In this document: in pieces, positions 24,661 to 36,330 of the stretch | How the letters are laid out: every line of letters starts with the position of its first letter | Position numbering within the stretch: the first letter of the stretch is position 1 | Assembly (NCBI GenBank): GCA_015039465.1 | Contig: MU130224.1 | Coordinates: 555,492-619,491 of the forward strand | DNA from: Phlegmacium glaucopus | Lineage: Eukaryota > Basidiomycota > Agaricomycetes > Agaricales > Cortinariaceae | Reading direction: 5' to 3' | DNA: 64,000 nucleotides | Translations under genes and position numbers: made by a program | The notes under the pieces: model-generated | The model's input: only the letters and a program-made list of their open reading frames with translations | Told to the model about the DNA's origin: nothing | Database searches by the model: none

Positions 24661-25537
24661 ACATGGTACTAGTGGTGGAAGGCAGTATAATATGGTAGTA
24701 ATAATGAAGTTTGGAAGATTGGAGATTTATAGCGACATACCATGCCGTCGTCATTGAATTTGTGTCAACCCGACCTTCGGGGGTTCCACGTACATGGCAT
24801 ATAGATAAAGGAAAGGGTGTGAGATATGAGTCGCGGTCACGACGATACGGGTGTCAATACAATGTTACCTTATAATTAGTCTCCTAAAACAGACCTAATA
24901 ATGATAATGTGATGACAATCGATCACTATTATATATAAGGTCTGTTGCAACTTGACGATCCTTTGGTGGTTGGGTCAATTCGGCGTTCTCGGTCACCATT
25001 TTGAACATCACGTGGGATAGCGTGTAATCTAATCTTGGGCTCAATCTAATCAGTGCGTTCATTCTAATTTCTTGTGCGTCTCTAAGACATTTATCACCAA
25101 ATTGGTCGGACAAGAGTAGACTATGTATTAAAACACTACCATGCGACCGCAGACGTACCTTGGAGTCAAGTGGAAGTTATTCATCGGTGTTGATCACTGA
25201 TGATCAGACGCGCTTAGGATTTCTCACGTGCTCAGTACATGTGACCTGATGTTCTATTAATCGGATTTCGGCTGTTTTAATACCGAAGGAACCTAACAGC
25301 CGTCAAGTTACACAAGACTACCTTACAATCGTGCGTATACGGTGACGGTTGCTGCGCAACCCCTTATAAATGACTTGGTCGTGAGAAGAGCGAACTCTAA
25401 GTCGCACACCCACTTCACTCTTGACTACCATCTTCATATCGAGCCAAAGACCATCTAAGAGACATCGCATAGACGAAATTGCTCCATCGTTCAGAAAGAA
25501 ATTATTTCATTCGTCAGACCCGCCCACACCATTGTCG
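24661..25537 (+). promoter_or_regulatory. Upstream region and TATA-type promoter of NLR-B
   Basis: A TATAAA box at 25365-25370 lies 168 bp before the first ATG in the NLR-B frame. From about 25445 the sequence is homologous to the region before NLR-A (ctaagagacatcgcatagac). Further left (24700-25340) I see no gene, only AT-rich sequence. Confidence 0.55.
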
Positions 25538-28500
25538 ATGGACGTGGATTCAAGTTCTGATAGCTATATGGCAACGACATATGCAGGAACAGGGTGAGCG
25601 CCGGCTGAATCCCTGTTGGATGATGACTTAACATCTTTATACTTTCAAGTGATTTGCCGTTCTCAATGGTCGGCGTCGATCACGTACCTGCCGCCGTAGC
25701 GGTTGCCAGTAGAGAAGCACACGGAATTTCTCCAATTTCTGTATCTGTTGAAACGTCGATATCTGCTGTGGCCAGGCAAACTGGTTCAGGAACTCCACCC
25801 ACGGTCAGCGACCATGTTTCGCGCACGATTGTCTTCACTGATTACTGCTAATTTAGGACATGCTTCCGAATACCCATCTTCCAATATCGCTGTCATCGCC
25901 TGAAGTAACAATGCAAGCCAACTTGGAATTAACAGAGTCAGAACAAAATTTCTTGGTGAAGTATTTACATTATGTCCTATCGGCTTTCGCTCATGATCAG
26001 CAGATTCGGCCTTCTGGCTCGGGTTTCTTTGCAAATGCCCAGAATGTAGTCATCGGTGGCGGTACTTTTGTAAGTCTTTCCCATAGGTTGGTAAATATTT
26101 TAGTAATAGGTTTACCAGAACAATTATAATCTCGCTGGCGAAAGGCAGATGAAACTCCCTGTACGTCAAAAACCAAACTCCAGTCCACTCTTTACCGGAC
26201 GGAAAGATATACTCGATAAACTTGGGAAGATTTTTTGTCATCGCACTAATAGTAGACTGATGTCGAGGCGCTTTTGTCTCCTCTGGGGAATGGGTGGGAT
26301 TGGAAAGACTCAGGTCTGTCTCAAGTTCACAGAAGAAATGTCTGACAGGTGTGTTTCTCCACATTGCCATTTACAACACCCATTCATTTCTTGCTCTAGT
26401 TTTTCACACATACTCTGGATTGATGCCTCCTCTCATGAAAGTATGACAATGTCTCTCAAGGGGATATCCAGCATTCCTGCTGCACATGCTTCAGGTGTGG
26501 ATGGCTCAGTTGAATCTGTCCTCCAGTGGATATCCTGCATTAAAGATGAATGGTTGATGGTGTTTGATAATGCTGATGATCCTGCTCCTGAGGATGTGGC
26601 CAAGTTCTTTCCCTCAGGTAGCAGAGGTAATATTCTGATTACTAGTAGAAACAGATCCATGGGGAGGATCATATCATTTGAGAACAGCATTCATATCAGT
26701 GAAATGGGGGAAGCAGATGCTATATCTCTACTTCTCAATGCCAGCTGCTTGGATCCAGCTGGGCATGTAGAAGCTGCTAGAAAGATTGTGGCTGAGCTTG
26801 GGTGCATTCCTCTGGCTGTTAACCATGCTGGTGCTTATATTGAAGCTGGGAAATGTGATATCAGTAGATATCTGAGACAATTCTCCTTACATCGTCAGAC
26901 TCTCATGACAGATGCTACATTCAGAGGAGCATCAAATTATGATCGAACAGTGTATGAGACTTGGGATTTATCTTTTAAAGAAATAGAAAGGAGAGCAGGT
27001 GGACAGTCCACTGTGGGAAATGCACAGGCAGCCCAGGCTGCAATTCTAATTCTTCAAATATGTGCCTTCTATCATCATAGCAATATTTCTAAAGCCATAT
27101 TCCAATCTGCTGCAGAGGAGTCTGGTGAATATGTTGTTGATAGTGAGGTAGCTGAAACACTACCCCAGGCAATCACTTCACTGGATCACACTCTGTTTGC
27201 CTTGGACAATGATGGCCACTGGGATGACTTCATATATGGACAAGGGATTGGTGTACTTCTCTCTTTCTCCTTGATAAACAGAGGACCATCATCAGATACA
27301 TTCTCTATTCATCCTCTAGTGCACTGCTGGAGTCAGCAGCAGATGTCAAAATCTGAACAGCAAAGAATATGTCATATGGGAAGCACAATCTTGTCCTGTG
27401 CAATTCCACAGGGATTTACAAGTCAGAATTATGCCTTACGAGTGGTGATTTATGCACATATCAAGGCAAATGAGTTGTATGGAAGTCAGATTGGACTTGT
27501 CAAGCAGTATTATGATGACAAATATGGAAATTTTGCATTAGTAATGAAGGAGAATGGAGACTGGAAGAATGCAGAGCAGCTGGAAGTTCAAGTCATGGAC
27601 ATGAGGAAGAAGCTGCTAGGTGCAGAACATCCAGACACCCTCACAAGCATGGGAAATCTAGCAAGAACATACAGTAATCAGGGAAGGTGGAATGAGGCAG
27701 AGCAGCTAGAGGTGCAAGTCATGGACATGAGGAAGCAGCTGCATGGTGCAGAACATCCATCCACTCTCACAAGCATGGCAAATCTAGCAAGAACATACAG
27801 TGATCAGGGAAGGTGGAATGAGGCAGAGAAGCTGGAAGTTCAAGTTATGGACATAAGGAAGAAGCTACTTGGTGCAGAACATCCATCCACCCTCACAAGC
27901 ATGGCAAATCTAGCAAGAAGATACAGTAATCAGGGAAGGTGGAATGAGGCAGAGCAGCTAGAGGTGCAAGTGATGGCCATGAGGAAGAAGCTGCTAGGTG
28001 CAGAGCATCCATCCACCCTCATGATCATGGGAAATCTAGCAAGAACATACAGTGATCAGGGAAGGTGGAATGAGGCAGAGCAGCTGGAAGTTCAAGTTAT
28101 GGACATGAGCAAGAAGCTGCTAGGTGCAGAACATCCATCCACTCTCACAAGCATGGCAAATCTAGCAAGAACATACAGTGATCAGGGAAGGTGGAATGAG
28201 GCAGAGCAGTTGGAGGTTCAAGTCATGGACATGAGGAAGAAGCTGCTTGGTGCAGAACATCCATCCACCCTTACAAGCATGGGAAATCTAGCAGGAACAT
28301 ACAGTGATCAAGGAAGGTGGAATGAGGCAGAGCAGCTGGAGGTTCAAGTTATGGACCTGAGAAAGAAGCTGCTAGGTGCAGAACATCCGTCAACTCTTAT
28401 AAGCATGGCAAATCTAGCACGAACATACAGTGCTCAGGGAAGGTGGAATGAGGCAGAGCAGCTGGAGGTTCAAGTCATGGACAGGAGCAACAAGCTGCTA

Positions 28501-28761
28501 GGTGCAGAACATCCATCCACCCTTACAAGCATGGCAAATCTAGCAAGAACATACAGTGATCAGGGAAGGTGGAATGAGGCAGAGCAGCTGGAGGTTCAAG
28601 TCATGGACATAAGGAAGAAGCTTTATGGTGCAGAACATCCAGACACCCTCACAATCATGGAAAATCTAGCAAGCACATACAGTAATCAAGCAAGGTGGAG
28701 TGAGGCAGAGCGGCTGGATCTTCAAGTCATCAATATAAGAAACAGAATAGGAAGAGGCTGA
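25538..28761 (+). CDS. NLR-B: intact NB-ARC protein with 9 TPR units
   Basis: A STAND-class NLR of 1007 aa. NLRs in fungi act in non-self recognition and programmed cell death; the specificity of this one is unknown. Exons are 25538-25593, 25650-25803, 25857-26069, 26110-26348 and 26400-28761, with 3024 nt in frame. The N-terminus has no recognised effector fold; a FFANAQNVVIGGGTF motif at about residues 125-140 precedes the NB domain. P-loop GMGGIGKT lies at about 201-208, Walker B LMVFDNADD at about 273-281, then GNILITSRN and the GLPL-like LGCIPLAVNHAGAY. Nine 42-aa TPR units span about 612-990, ending in a short basic tail. The intron at 26349-26399 is 51 nt, stop-free and in frame, so retention would add 17 residues. 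A 45-nt stretch near 25954-25998 could be another optional intron. The start is the first ATG after the TATA box. Confidence 0.9.
27570..28705 (+). repeat. 126-bp tandem repeat encoding TPR units of NLR-B
   Basis: Nine copies of the 126-bp unit, more uniform than in NLR-A: most read GAEHPSTLTSM and YSDQGRWNEAEQ. Differences between units cluster at a few positions (MD-M/I/L/R, R/S, D/S after HP, A/G/E before NLA, R/S/G after NLA). NLR-A mostly carries D or N where NLR-B carries S, so each array has been homogenised separately after the duplication. Confidence 0.93.
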
Positions 28762-30070
28762 AGTGGTCAATTTATTAAAATATAAAGTGTTTGTACTCTA
28801 CTTCAATTGAAATATGTTTTGAAACAACATCAATGTCTGAATATTACCTGCATGAATATTTTAGATTGATTATGATCATATCTTATCTTCCTGTATGCAT
28901 CACAGGCCTAAGAGATGTTACTGGTCCAAGAGGTCCACAAATTATAATAATAGCACAGGTTGGTAAAATCTTTTAAGGCCTTTTGACCTACCCCTCCCCC
29001 TCCTTCCAAAGGGGTATATTTTTATCCAAATTAGGTATGTTTTAATGAGATGTGGTCAGATCATCTAGTTATAGGTCATCTCCATATACTTTTTTTAACA
29101 ATCTTTTATCCCTCAAAAACATAAATAACCTGGCTTGGACAGCAAATATGAACTTTATATAGCTATGTTATAATACAAGGGCAGAAATCTGAAATACTGT
29201 CTGGTAGCAGGAAATGCATGTTAGTATATGGTGTAGTTCACTTAGTCACTGCCTAACATTTTACCACTTAAGAAAATTCCTGAATTTCTTAGTCCTCTTG
29301 CCAAACAACATATTTTTATGGTAAGAAATAATCCTTAAGAGGAATAGTCTTATGGTCAAAAACTGAGGGAGGAAAAAGTTTGATTTGAGCCAGATTGGCC
29401 AGCCTCTAAAACAAGGTACCTACATCAATCAAAATTGTAGCTACATTCTCTGGAATACATTGGTGTGATTTGTATCGCTTAGAACTGAACTGCTTAACCT
29501 TTAGTTGAGCATCAACTGATCCCAATCCTGTCTGGTATGCATCCACTTAATGAAATAACCAATGTCCCCATCAACAAATGGTTTGTATGGGAACTGAATC
29601 CAATGCTTTTGGTAAAATTTCCTTCAACCCATCAAAAGAGTAGTCACAATAGTCACAAAGATATTTTTTTACCATGCCCCAGAAGTATTCAATGGGGTTG
29701 AGCTCACAGTGGAATTTCAGCAAGAAGAGGCACAAGTGCCCTGCAGCTTTGATGGTCTCTTGAATGAGATATTTTTGCTCTGTGGAGTCAGGTTGAAGCT
29801 CAAGTATCCATTTATTGCAGCATGCATTGGACTTGGACTTGGACTTGGACTTCCCTTTCAGACCTGATCACTAAATACACATTCAGTGAGGACAGCCTTG
29901 ATACCTTTTGGCTCATTTGGATTATCACTCTGATTTAATGGAAGCATCATTTGCTGAATAACTTTCTTGCCATCCCAAATGAACCAGCCATCATGCATAC
30001 ATGTTTGCTTTCCACCAGGCCAAACATTCATTCAAGACATGAGCAATGTGTTCTCCAAGTAAGCTGAGTC
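28762..30070. other. Non-coding flank of NLR-B
   Basis: The first 470 bp match the flank of NLR-A (9240-9690). Beyond this the sequence is AT-rich and CpG-poor without genes. A short GGACTT run (4 units) lies near 29830-29853. Confidence 0.6.
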
Positions 30071-30235
30071 TAGTGATGCCAAAGTTTGGTTTGGTTCTGT
30101 TCTTCAACCATTTTTGAAGAACTGAGAACTGAACTGAAAGGTCTCCTGCTGAACTGAACCAGAACCAGAACCAATAGAACTGGTTCCATTGGTTCAGTCC
30201 GGTTCTAGGACCGGTTCAAACTGTTGAACTGATAA
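30071..30235. mobile_element. Truncated end of a GGTTCT-type hAT-like element
   Basis: It starts TAGTGATGCCAAAGTTTGG, a diverged version of the 17-bp terminus of the 12851-13650 element, followed by mixed GAACTG/GGTTCT words. I found no matching right end, so this looks like a one-ended, truncated copy. Confidence 0.55.
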
Positions 30236-30431
30236 AAAAAATTTAAATTATATTATTTTGGTATGGTAGGGTATGAGATACTCTATAGCATTAATAAAAT
30301 ACAAAAGATAACCCCCTATGAGAGGGGATGCTGTCATTGGGTGTTGTCATCATAGTGTACTAAAACATACCTGTCAGGGATTACAGTGATGGTTCCAAAA
30401 ATGCAGGTCAGGCTGTCAACTTGAAGATAAA

Positions 30432-31813
30432 TAGTGCTTGAAAGTCTGGTTAGGTCCGGTTATTGGGTGCCCAGGGGCTCTAACCATGACCGAGACCGGT
30501 TAGCCTTCGTCCCAGAACAAAAAATAACCTAACTGGACCACAACTAACCAGTTATAGTCAGTTATTTGCAGTTACTAGCCAGTTAGGACTGAAAAACTAA
30601 AATTTTGCGAAACACAGGCAAATAAGTCCATATATGTCTCAGTAAATATTATTTCCACTTATTTTAGCTTTAAGACAAGCCCAAGAACGCTTAATTTGGT
30701 GAAGAATTGACATATTTATGAAAATAATCTTAAAAATCTACTATTTTGACTAATATTTAGAGATTTGACAATAACTCAGTCAAATTTTGAGTGTTTTTGA
30801 TGTTCTTAGCAGGCACATTTTTAAGGGGTAAAATAGGGGCAGTTATAACTGGATATAACTGGTTATTTAACTGCAAAATTGACAAACCCTAACTGCAGTT
30901 AGGTTAGGTTAGCTTTGCAGTTAGGTTGCAGTTACAGTCATTCACCGGTCAATGAGGCACCCAAATAAAGATCAGCCTCCAAAAATGTCAGTATTGGGGA
31001 GATAGACATTTTTACCTGAGAGACCTTTAGAGATACATGTCAGAGTATATAATATCAAATTAATATCTCAAATTTTGACTGTTGGATGGGATATCATGCC
31101 TTATCAGTCCGCTGAGCCAAGATCAGAGCCAAACCAGTCAATGAGGCAGATGTCACGGCTGCCTAATTGAGAAATTTGTGCTTAGTCACTATCACCACTG
31201 TCAACATCTCCTGGGTTGTGTCCTTTGTCTTCATCCACCTCCAAAGAGCAATGGTGCGTGCCATGAGGTCATCTTTCTCCTTTCTTGCTATTTGTGTCTT
31301 GATTGACCATGGTTTTTGTTGAGGATATGATAATTAGCCCTGACAGCTTACAAGGTGCCAAAAGCGGCAGTAGGTGACACAATGTGACAATCCTCATTGA
31401 GAAGTCCATTTCGTCAACAATTTCATCCTTTCAATCCATTTTGGCTTCCTGAAGAGTTGGATAAACCTTCAAACATGTGCATTTTGATTCATAAGGTATA
31501 CTGTATTATATAAGGTCCAAAAAATGGTTCTTATATGAGATTTAGACTAGAGGCTGCACCAATATAAATTCACTTTTTTGACAATGTGATACCTATTTGC
31601 ATTTTCCAAGGGATCGGGACACTTCAGAACTTAAAGCTTTCAGAGAGGCATAGATATGATATATCAGAACCCAACAAAAAGAAATCTAGATAGTTGCTTG
31701 AAATTTGAGCTCGGAAATGTGTTTTGACTCATTGAGTGGGGTGACTCATTGACCGGTGAATGACTGTAGGTTGCAGTTATTTTCCAGTTAACTAACCTAA
31801 CTTCCAAGCACTA
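30432..31813. mobile_element. hAT-like non-autonomous element with GGTTA arrays
   Basis: The ends are TAGTGCTTGAAAGT and ACTTCCAAGCACTA. An exact 8-bp target duplication AAGATAAA lies at 30424-30431 and 31814-31821. Subterminal zones are rich in GGTTA/TAACC and CAGTTA words. It is interrupted by a second element (30933-31768); without it the length is about 546 bp. No coding capacity. Confidence 0.88.
30933..31768. mobile_element. TIR element nested in the GGTTA element
   Basis: A 24-bp perfect terminal inverted repeat begins TACAGTCATTCACCGG and continues tcaatgag. The flanks show a 9-bp direct duplication GGTTGCAGT (30924-30932, 31769-31777), a length usual for Mutator-like elements. Its 836 bp are non-coding. 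It is younger than the element it interrupts. Confidence 0.85.
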
Positions 31814-33504
31814 AAGATAAATGAATCACAAAGTATTTTATGAGCAACAGCTGGTGTACCTTGGCCTATGATGTTGCTTTTGACACTCCTAAGTTGTCAT
31901 CCAATCATTTGTCATCCATCCATTCCATCCATTAGTCATCTGTTCATTTGTTGTGCATCCATTTGTTGTTTGTTTGTTTGTTGTCATTGGCTGGTTGTCA
32001 TTCACTTGCTGTTTGTGGTCATTCACTCATCATTTGTTCATTGTTGTTCATTCATTGTTGTCATGTATTCATCATTGTTGCTTGTTTGTTGTTGTTTTTT
32101 CATCATTGTTGTTTGGTGGCATCATTTGTTGGTTGCCATTTGTCTGTTGTAGTTTAGATTAGAGTTAAGTTAGAATTATAAAACATACCTCCGGGTAGTG
32201 CTCATCATTGTGATTCATTCATTGTTGTCTGTCCATGTTTGTTCATCCATTTAGTCATTTGTCATCCATTGAGCCATTCATCATCCATTGACTCAGAGTT
32301 GTTGGTCGTCGACTCGTCTGTTGAGTTGTTCATCGTCCATTCATTTATTCATTTTTATTCATTTGTTGTCACATATTTGTCCAGGTCTAAATGGGTGGTG
32401 AATGGGTCCAAATGGCGGTCGCCATTGTTATTGTTCATCTGCCAGTGTCATAGCTTTAGTACATTAGAAATAAAATATTCATTTGCTCATTGGTGTTGTT
32501 TTCTGATTGGTGTTTGTTTGTCAACCTTGTTTGTTCACCTGGGACTGCGTTGTTCATTCACCTGTCATCATCATCTGTCTATTCATTCATACATTCATTT
32601 GTTTGTTATTGTTGATCATCATCATTTGTTGTTGGGCACATTGATTCATTATCAATATTCACTCATTGTTGTCATTTGTTCATTATCATTTGTTTGTTGT
32701 CATTTGTTGTCATCCATTTGGCAGCTTTGTTCATCATCAGTTGCCTGTTGTAGTTTACATTAGAAATAAGTCAAAACCTAAAAAGTACCTTGGAAGGGGT
32801 AGTGTCCATGTCTGTTATTGCTGTGTTAATTGTCATTGTGATTATCGTTGTTGTGCTTATCATTGTCATCCCTGTGTGATTTCATAGGCATATTGTATTA
32901 ATTAAATCAAGAAACTTACCAAAATAACTTCCCTAGTAGTGGGGATGAACAATCCTTGTGAGTGTGACATGATATGTGACAGCCCATTTCATGAGACATT
33001 GAGTTTCTGCTCACTACAACAACAAGATGATAAATATTCTGTTGTAGACACCTCAATAAAAGCATTTTACATTGCCCTATAAGAGCCATTTTTTAATTAT
33101 GTAATATTTGTTCCAAAAATGTGCAGTCACATGCAAACACCAGCCAAATTTGAGCCTCCAAAGTGTATGAACCATATCTCATGAAGGACTTTATGTATTG
33201 ACTTAATTTTTGGGTGCTTTCCACTCAGAATTTTAATCTGAATTGAGCTATAAGAGCAGATTTCTTAAATATGACCCCTATTAGTAAGATACACATGTAG
33301 AACACACAGTTTATGTACTTATATGACATAAAATAAATTTTCTAATCTTATAGGGTTTTTACTAGAAATATTTAGAGCAATTTTGATCTGCAAATCTAGT
33401 CACAGAGTGCTCTTGTTGCAGAGTTATAGCCAGAGCACTGTTTAGCACAGAGATTTGATCAGGCAAACCACTACTTTCATGCAAATGGCAAAATGTTAAG
33501 TTTA
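31814..33504. repeat. Low-complexity TTGTTCATT-rich tract and AT-rich flank
   Basis: From about 31895 to 32880 the plus strand is a cryptic simple repeat of CATTTGTTG / TTGTTCATTCAT words. The open frames across it (up to 174 codons, His/Cys/Ser/Phe-rich) are products of composition and are not called as genes. From 32880 to 33504 there is AT-rich sequence without features. Confidence 0.7.
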
Positions 33505-33987
33505 AAACAAGGGAGTCACGTTGGAGTAACACCGGATTGGACGGAACGGAACTGGAACAAGTAACGGAAAGGACTTTGGCCTCAGCGTATGTGCTGTGCC
33601 GCCCAGCTCCTACAATGTCCTGATTTCGGAACCAGAAGAGAACAGAAAGACGGAAGACCTCAGTGACTTAGAGGACAAACAAGAGGAGGACACTAAGATG
33701 ATATTTGAACTGAGGAAAAACATACAAGTTTCGAGTACTTAAATATAAAAGGAATAGCAACCGAAGTATAGAATATAAATATAAAGTGCTGTGTTCTGCT
33801 CCCGGAAAAGGTCCTGCATTCTTGGGTGAATAATCCATGGCTGGTGTGCTGACTGATAGTGGGAAAGTGATGACAAAGAAATAGTTGTTATGGTGAAGGT
33901 GTGGTAATGGGTTTGGAGTATTGTCGGAAGAGTCGGAATGATATGGAGAAGTCTCGGAGTCGGACATAGGAGGAGTAGAACCGGTAT
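33505..33987. repeat. Dispersed element with CGGAGT-type ends, copy 2
   Basis: Homologous to 11339-11900: shared words include gcctcagc, tatgtgctgtgc, aaacatacaagtttcgagta and tgctgactgat. The right part runs directly into the L repeat at 33988. No gene. Confidence 0.65.
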
Positions 33988-34406
33988 CGCGCACCAATAC
34001 TGATTGGTAGCGTGAGAAGAAAGCTTCAAAGTCGCCATCATGAAAATAAGCGGACTTTGAATTCACTTACCTATTTTGGAAGTGGCCCTGAATTGCGTTC
34101 CTGGTCGACAAATCATTCGTTCAACGTTATCACCCTCATTGCTCATCATATTCTCAATGTCTCACACTATGCTCTCCATCGTTTTTACTATTGACATGCT
34201 CCTAAGCATCTACCATCCATTTGTTCCTTGGTTAGTGATCCAACAAAGCGATCAATCTACTATTTGCATCGGTCATTGGCTCGCGTTTGTTTGTATCTTT
34301 GGTCCATCATTTCAAGAATGGCCCCTTTATGGACGCATCAACTACATCTCCCATTATGTAAAAGGCTTTGTCACCATTGTTGTGGCTATGGACCCACAAG
34401 TCTTCC
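33988..34406 (+). repeat. L repeat, 5' fragment
   Basis: It starts TATCGCGCACCAATACTG and matches 37769-38190 and the minus-strand copy near 62550-62970. It breaks off after cccacaagtcttcc where the Gypsy LTR begins, so the Gypsy element inserted into an older L copy; the remainder of that L copy is not in the window. Confidence 0.8.
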
Positions 34407-34900
34407 TGTTATGAACGTCTGGTACGCTCACAGCCCCCTTACTCATTTTCTCCCCTTTTTCCTATCGATGCCCCTTTACACCATCGCTCCCCAACCTACC
34501 CTTTGCCCTACATCTTCTCTTGTACTATACATAGATATCGCTCCCGCTTCCTTTATCTCTGACTCGTACCGACTCACATCCTTAGCATGGACCATCTCCC
34601 TATATCTGACTCGACCCTCTAGTATATAAGAGCCATACCCATAGCTACAATCCTTAGTTTAGACCTTCTGTATTCCTACGGTCTTAATCTACACAGCTTG
34701 CTCAGAACCTGCCATCCTCAGTCTTACTTGTTGAATACGATTGCAACTGTACAAACAGTCCCTAGTTATTTGGTCTATTGGCCCAGCACTGAACGCGAGT
34801 GCAAGCTTATAGTCGCCGTAACAAAAGGTCTAAACTACTCTTGCGTCCGCTTCTCTAAGCGCAGACAAACCTTACCCTCTGGAGCCCAACAAAACACACA
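34407..34900 (+). repeat. Probable 5' LTR of the Ty3/Gypsy element
   Basis: It begins TGTTATGAACGTCTGG immediately after the broken L repeat and precedes the gag frame. A TATA-like box tatataag lies at 34623-34630. The right boundary is estimated (near aaaacacaca, about 34890-34902); no second LTR is present to fix it. Confidence 0.6.
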
Positions 34901-35157
34901 CTAGCCAACAAACCAGCAGTTACTTGGATCATCCTCGTAACCCGAACTCATGTGATTGCCTATATCAACGGAGTCATAAGAAGATTGTGTGGTCGCCGAT
35001 ACCAACAGATCTCAAGAGATAATACACCACGACGTCAAAGGGCAAATACCAAGCCCCTATTGAGTCATCAGAAGAAGAAGAAGACACAACCAGAAGCAGT
35101 CAATCCGACACCGACAACGAAGAACCTCTTGAAGAAAAACTTCCCAAGCCTGAACGC

Positions 35158-36330
35158 ATGAGCCACAGCTCTACAACACAGCCAAGACAAGAACAAGTAG
35201 GAAGAACCCCTCGAACAACCGCAACAGACCAACCAGTTCCTCAGACACCATCAGCCCCTCAGCCTTTTACCTCAGGAAAAGTCAAAACCCCACTATACAC
35301 ACCACCCATTCCTTTTGGACCCGAAGTACCCGTTCAACAACCAAAAACCAACTGGGATATAACTAGTGACCACAAAGACGACAACGACAAAATGTCAAAA
35401 GAAGTACACATCAACCCCCCGCAGCCATACCATGGAGATCGAGACGGACTCCTATCCTTCCTTCAGGACTGTCGAGTATACCTCTCTCTCAACGATTCAA
35501 TCTACAACTCCGACAGCAAACAGATCATATTCATCCTCTCATTCCTCACCGGCGGAACTGCTAAAATCTGGAAAGAAACCTTCCTCGACGAATGTCTCGC
35601 TAGTACTCCTCCAGACTTTGGAAAATACCCAGACTTCGTCAACAAACTTAAAGAAGCATTCCTAGCTGCCGACGCCGAAGGAGAAGCAAGAGCCGCATTA
35701 CGACAACTCAGACAAGGAACCAACTCGGTAGATGACTACATCACACAATTCAGAATCCTTGCTGGAAGATCTAAAATCAAAGACGACAAAACTCTTATCG
35801 ATTATTTTTCGGAAGGAATCCACACTTCTCTCCTCCAGAAAATCTACAGACTTGAGAACCCCCCTACAGCTATCAAAGACTGGTACACTAAAGCCTCTCG
35901 ATTCGATCTTCAATACAAACGATGCAAGGAAATAACTCAGTGAAAAACTGGAAGCACCCCCCAAGCCAAGAAAACTTATCCTGCGCCACGCTATGTTAAT
36001 CATCATCATGATCCCAATGCTATGGATATCGACACAACCGAGATCGACCGCCTCACTATAGAAGAACATGAACAACACATGAAAGAACGAAGATGCTTCC
36101 ATTGCCACAAGATAGGACACTTCACCCGAGAATGTCGCTCCAAGCAAAACAATGCCCCGAACACAAGCTCGAACTATGTCAAACCAAACGACAGCAGTTA
36201 CAAGAAATTCAACAGATTCAAGAAGACAGCTGCTACCACCCAAGCCATGATACGCAACCTAGTTGAAGATATGGATGTAGAAGAAAAAGAGAAGTTGATA
36301 GACGAAGTAGTCAAGGACCAGGATTTTTAG
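35158..36330 (+). pseudogene. gag: Ty3/Gypsy gag with zinc knuckle
   Basis: Fungal Gypsy gag: a capsid-like region (FLQDCRVYLSLNDSIY, SVDDYITQFRILAGRS) is followed by a CCHC zinc knuckle CFHCHKIGHFTREC near residues 318-331 of the frame. The frame is interrupted once by TGA at 35941-35943 and otherwise runs to TAG at 36328-36330. The pol frame lies -1 relative to it and is open across the TAG. The start codon is the ATG at 35158; acidic sequence upstream in frame lacks an ATG. Confidence 0.85.

Noticed and set aside
31868..32763. Open frames of up to 174 codons on the plus strand, His/Cys/Phe/Ser-rich
   Set aside because: They follow from a TTGTTCATT-type simple-sequence tract open in all three frames, with no domain and no splice pattern.
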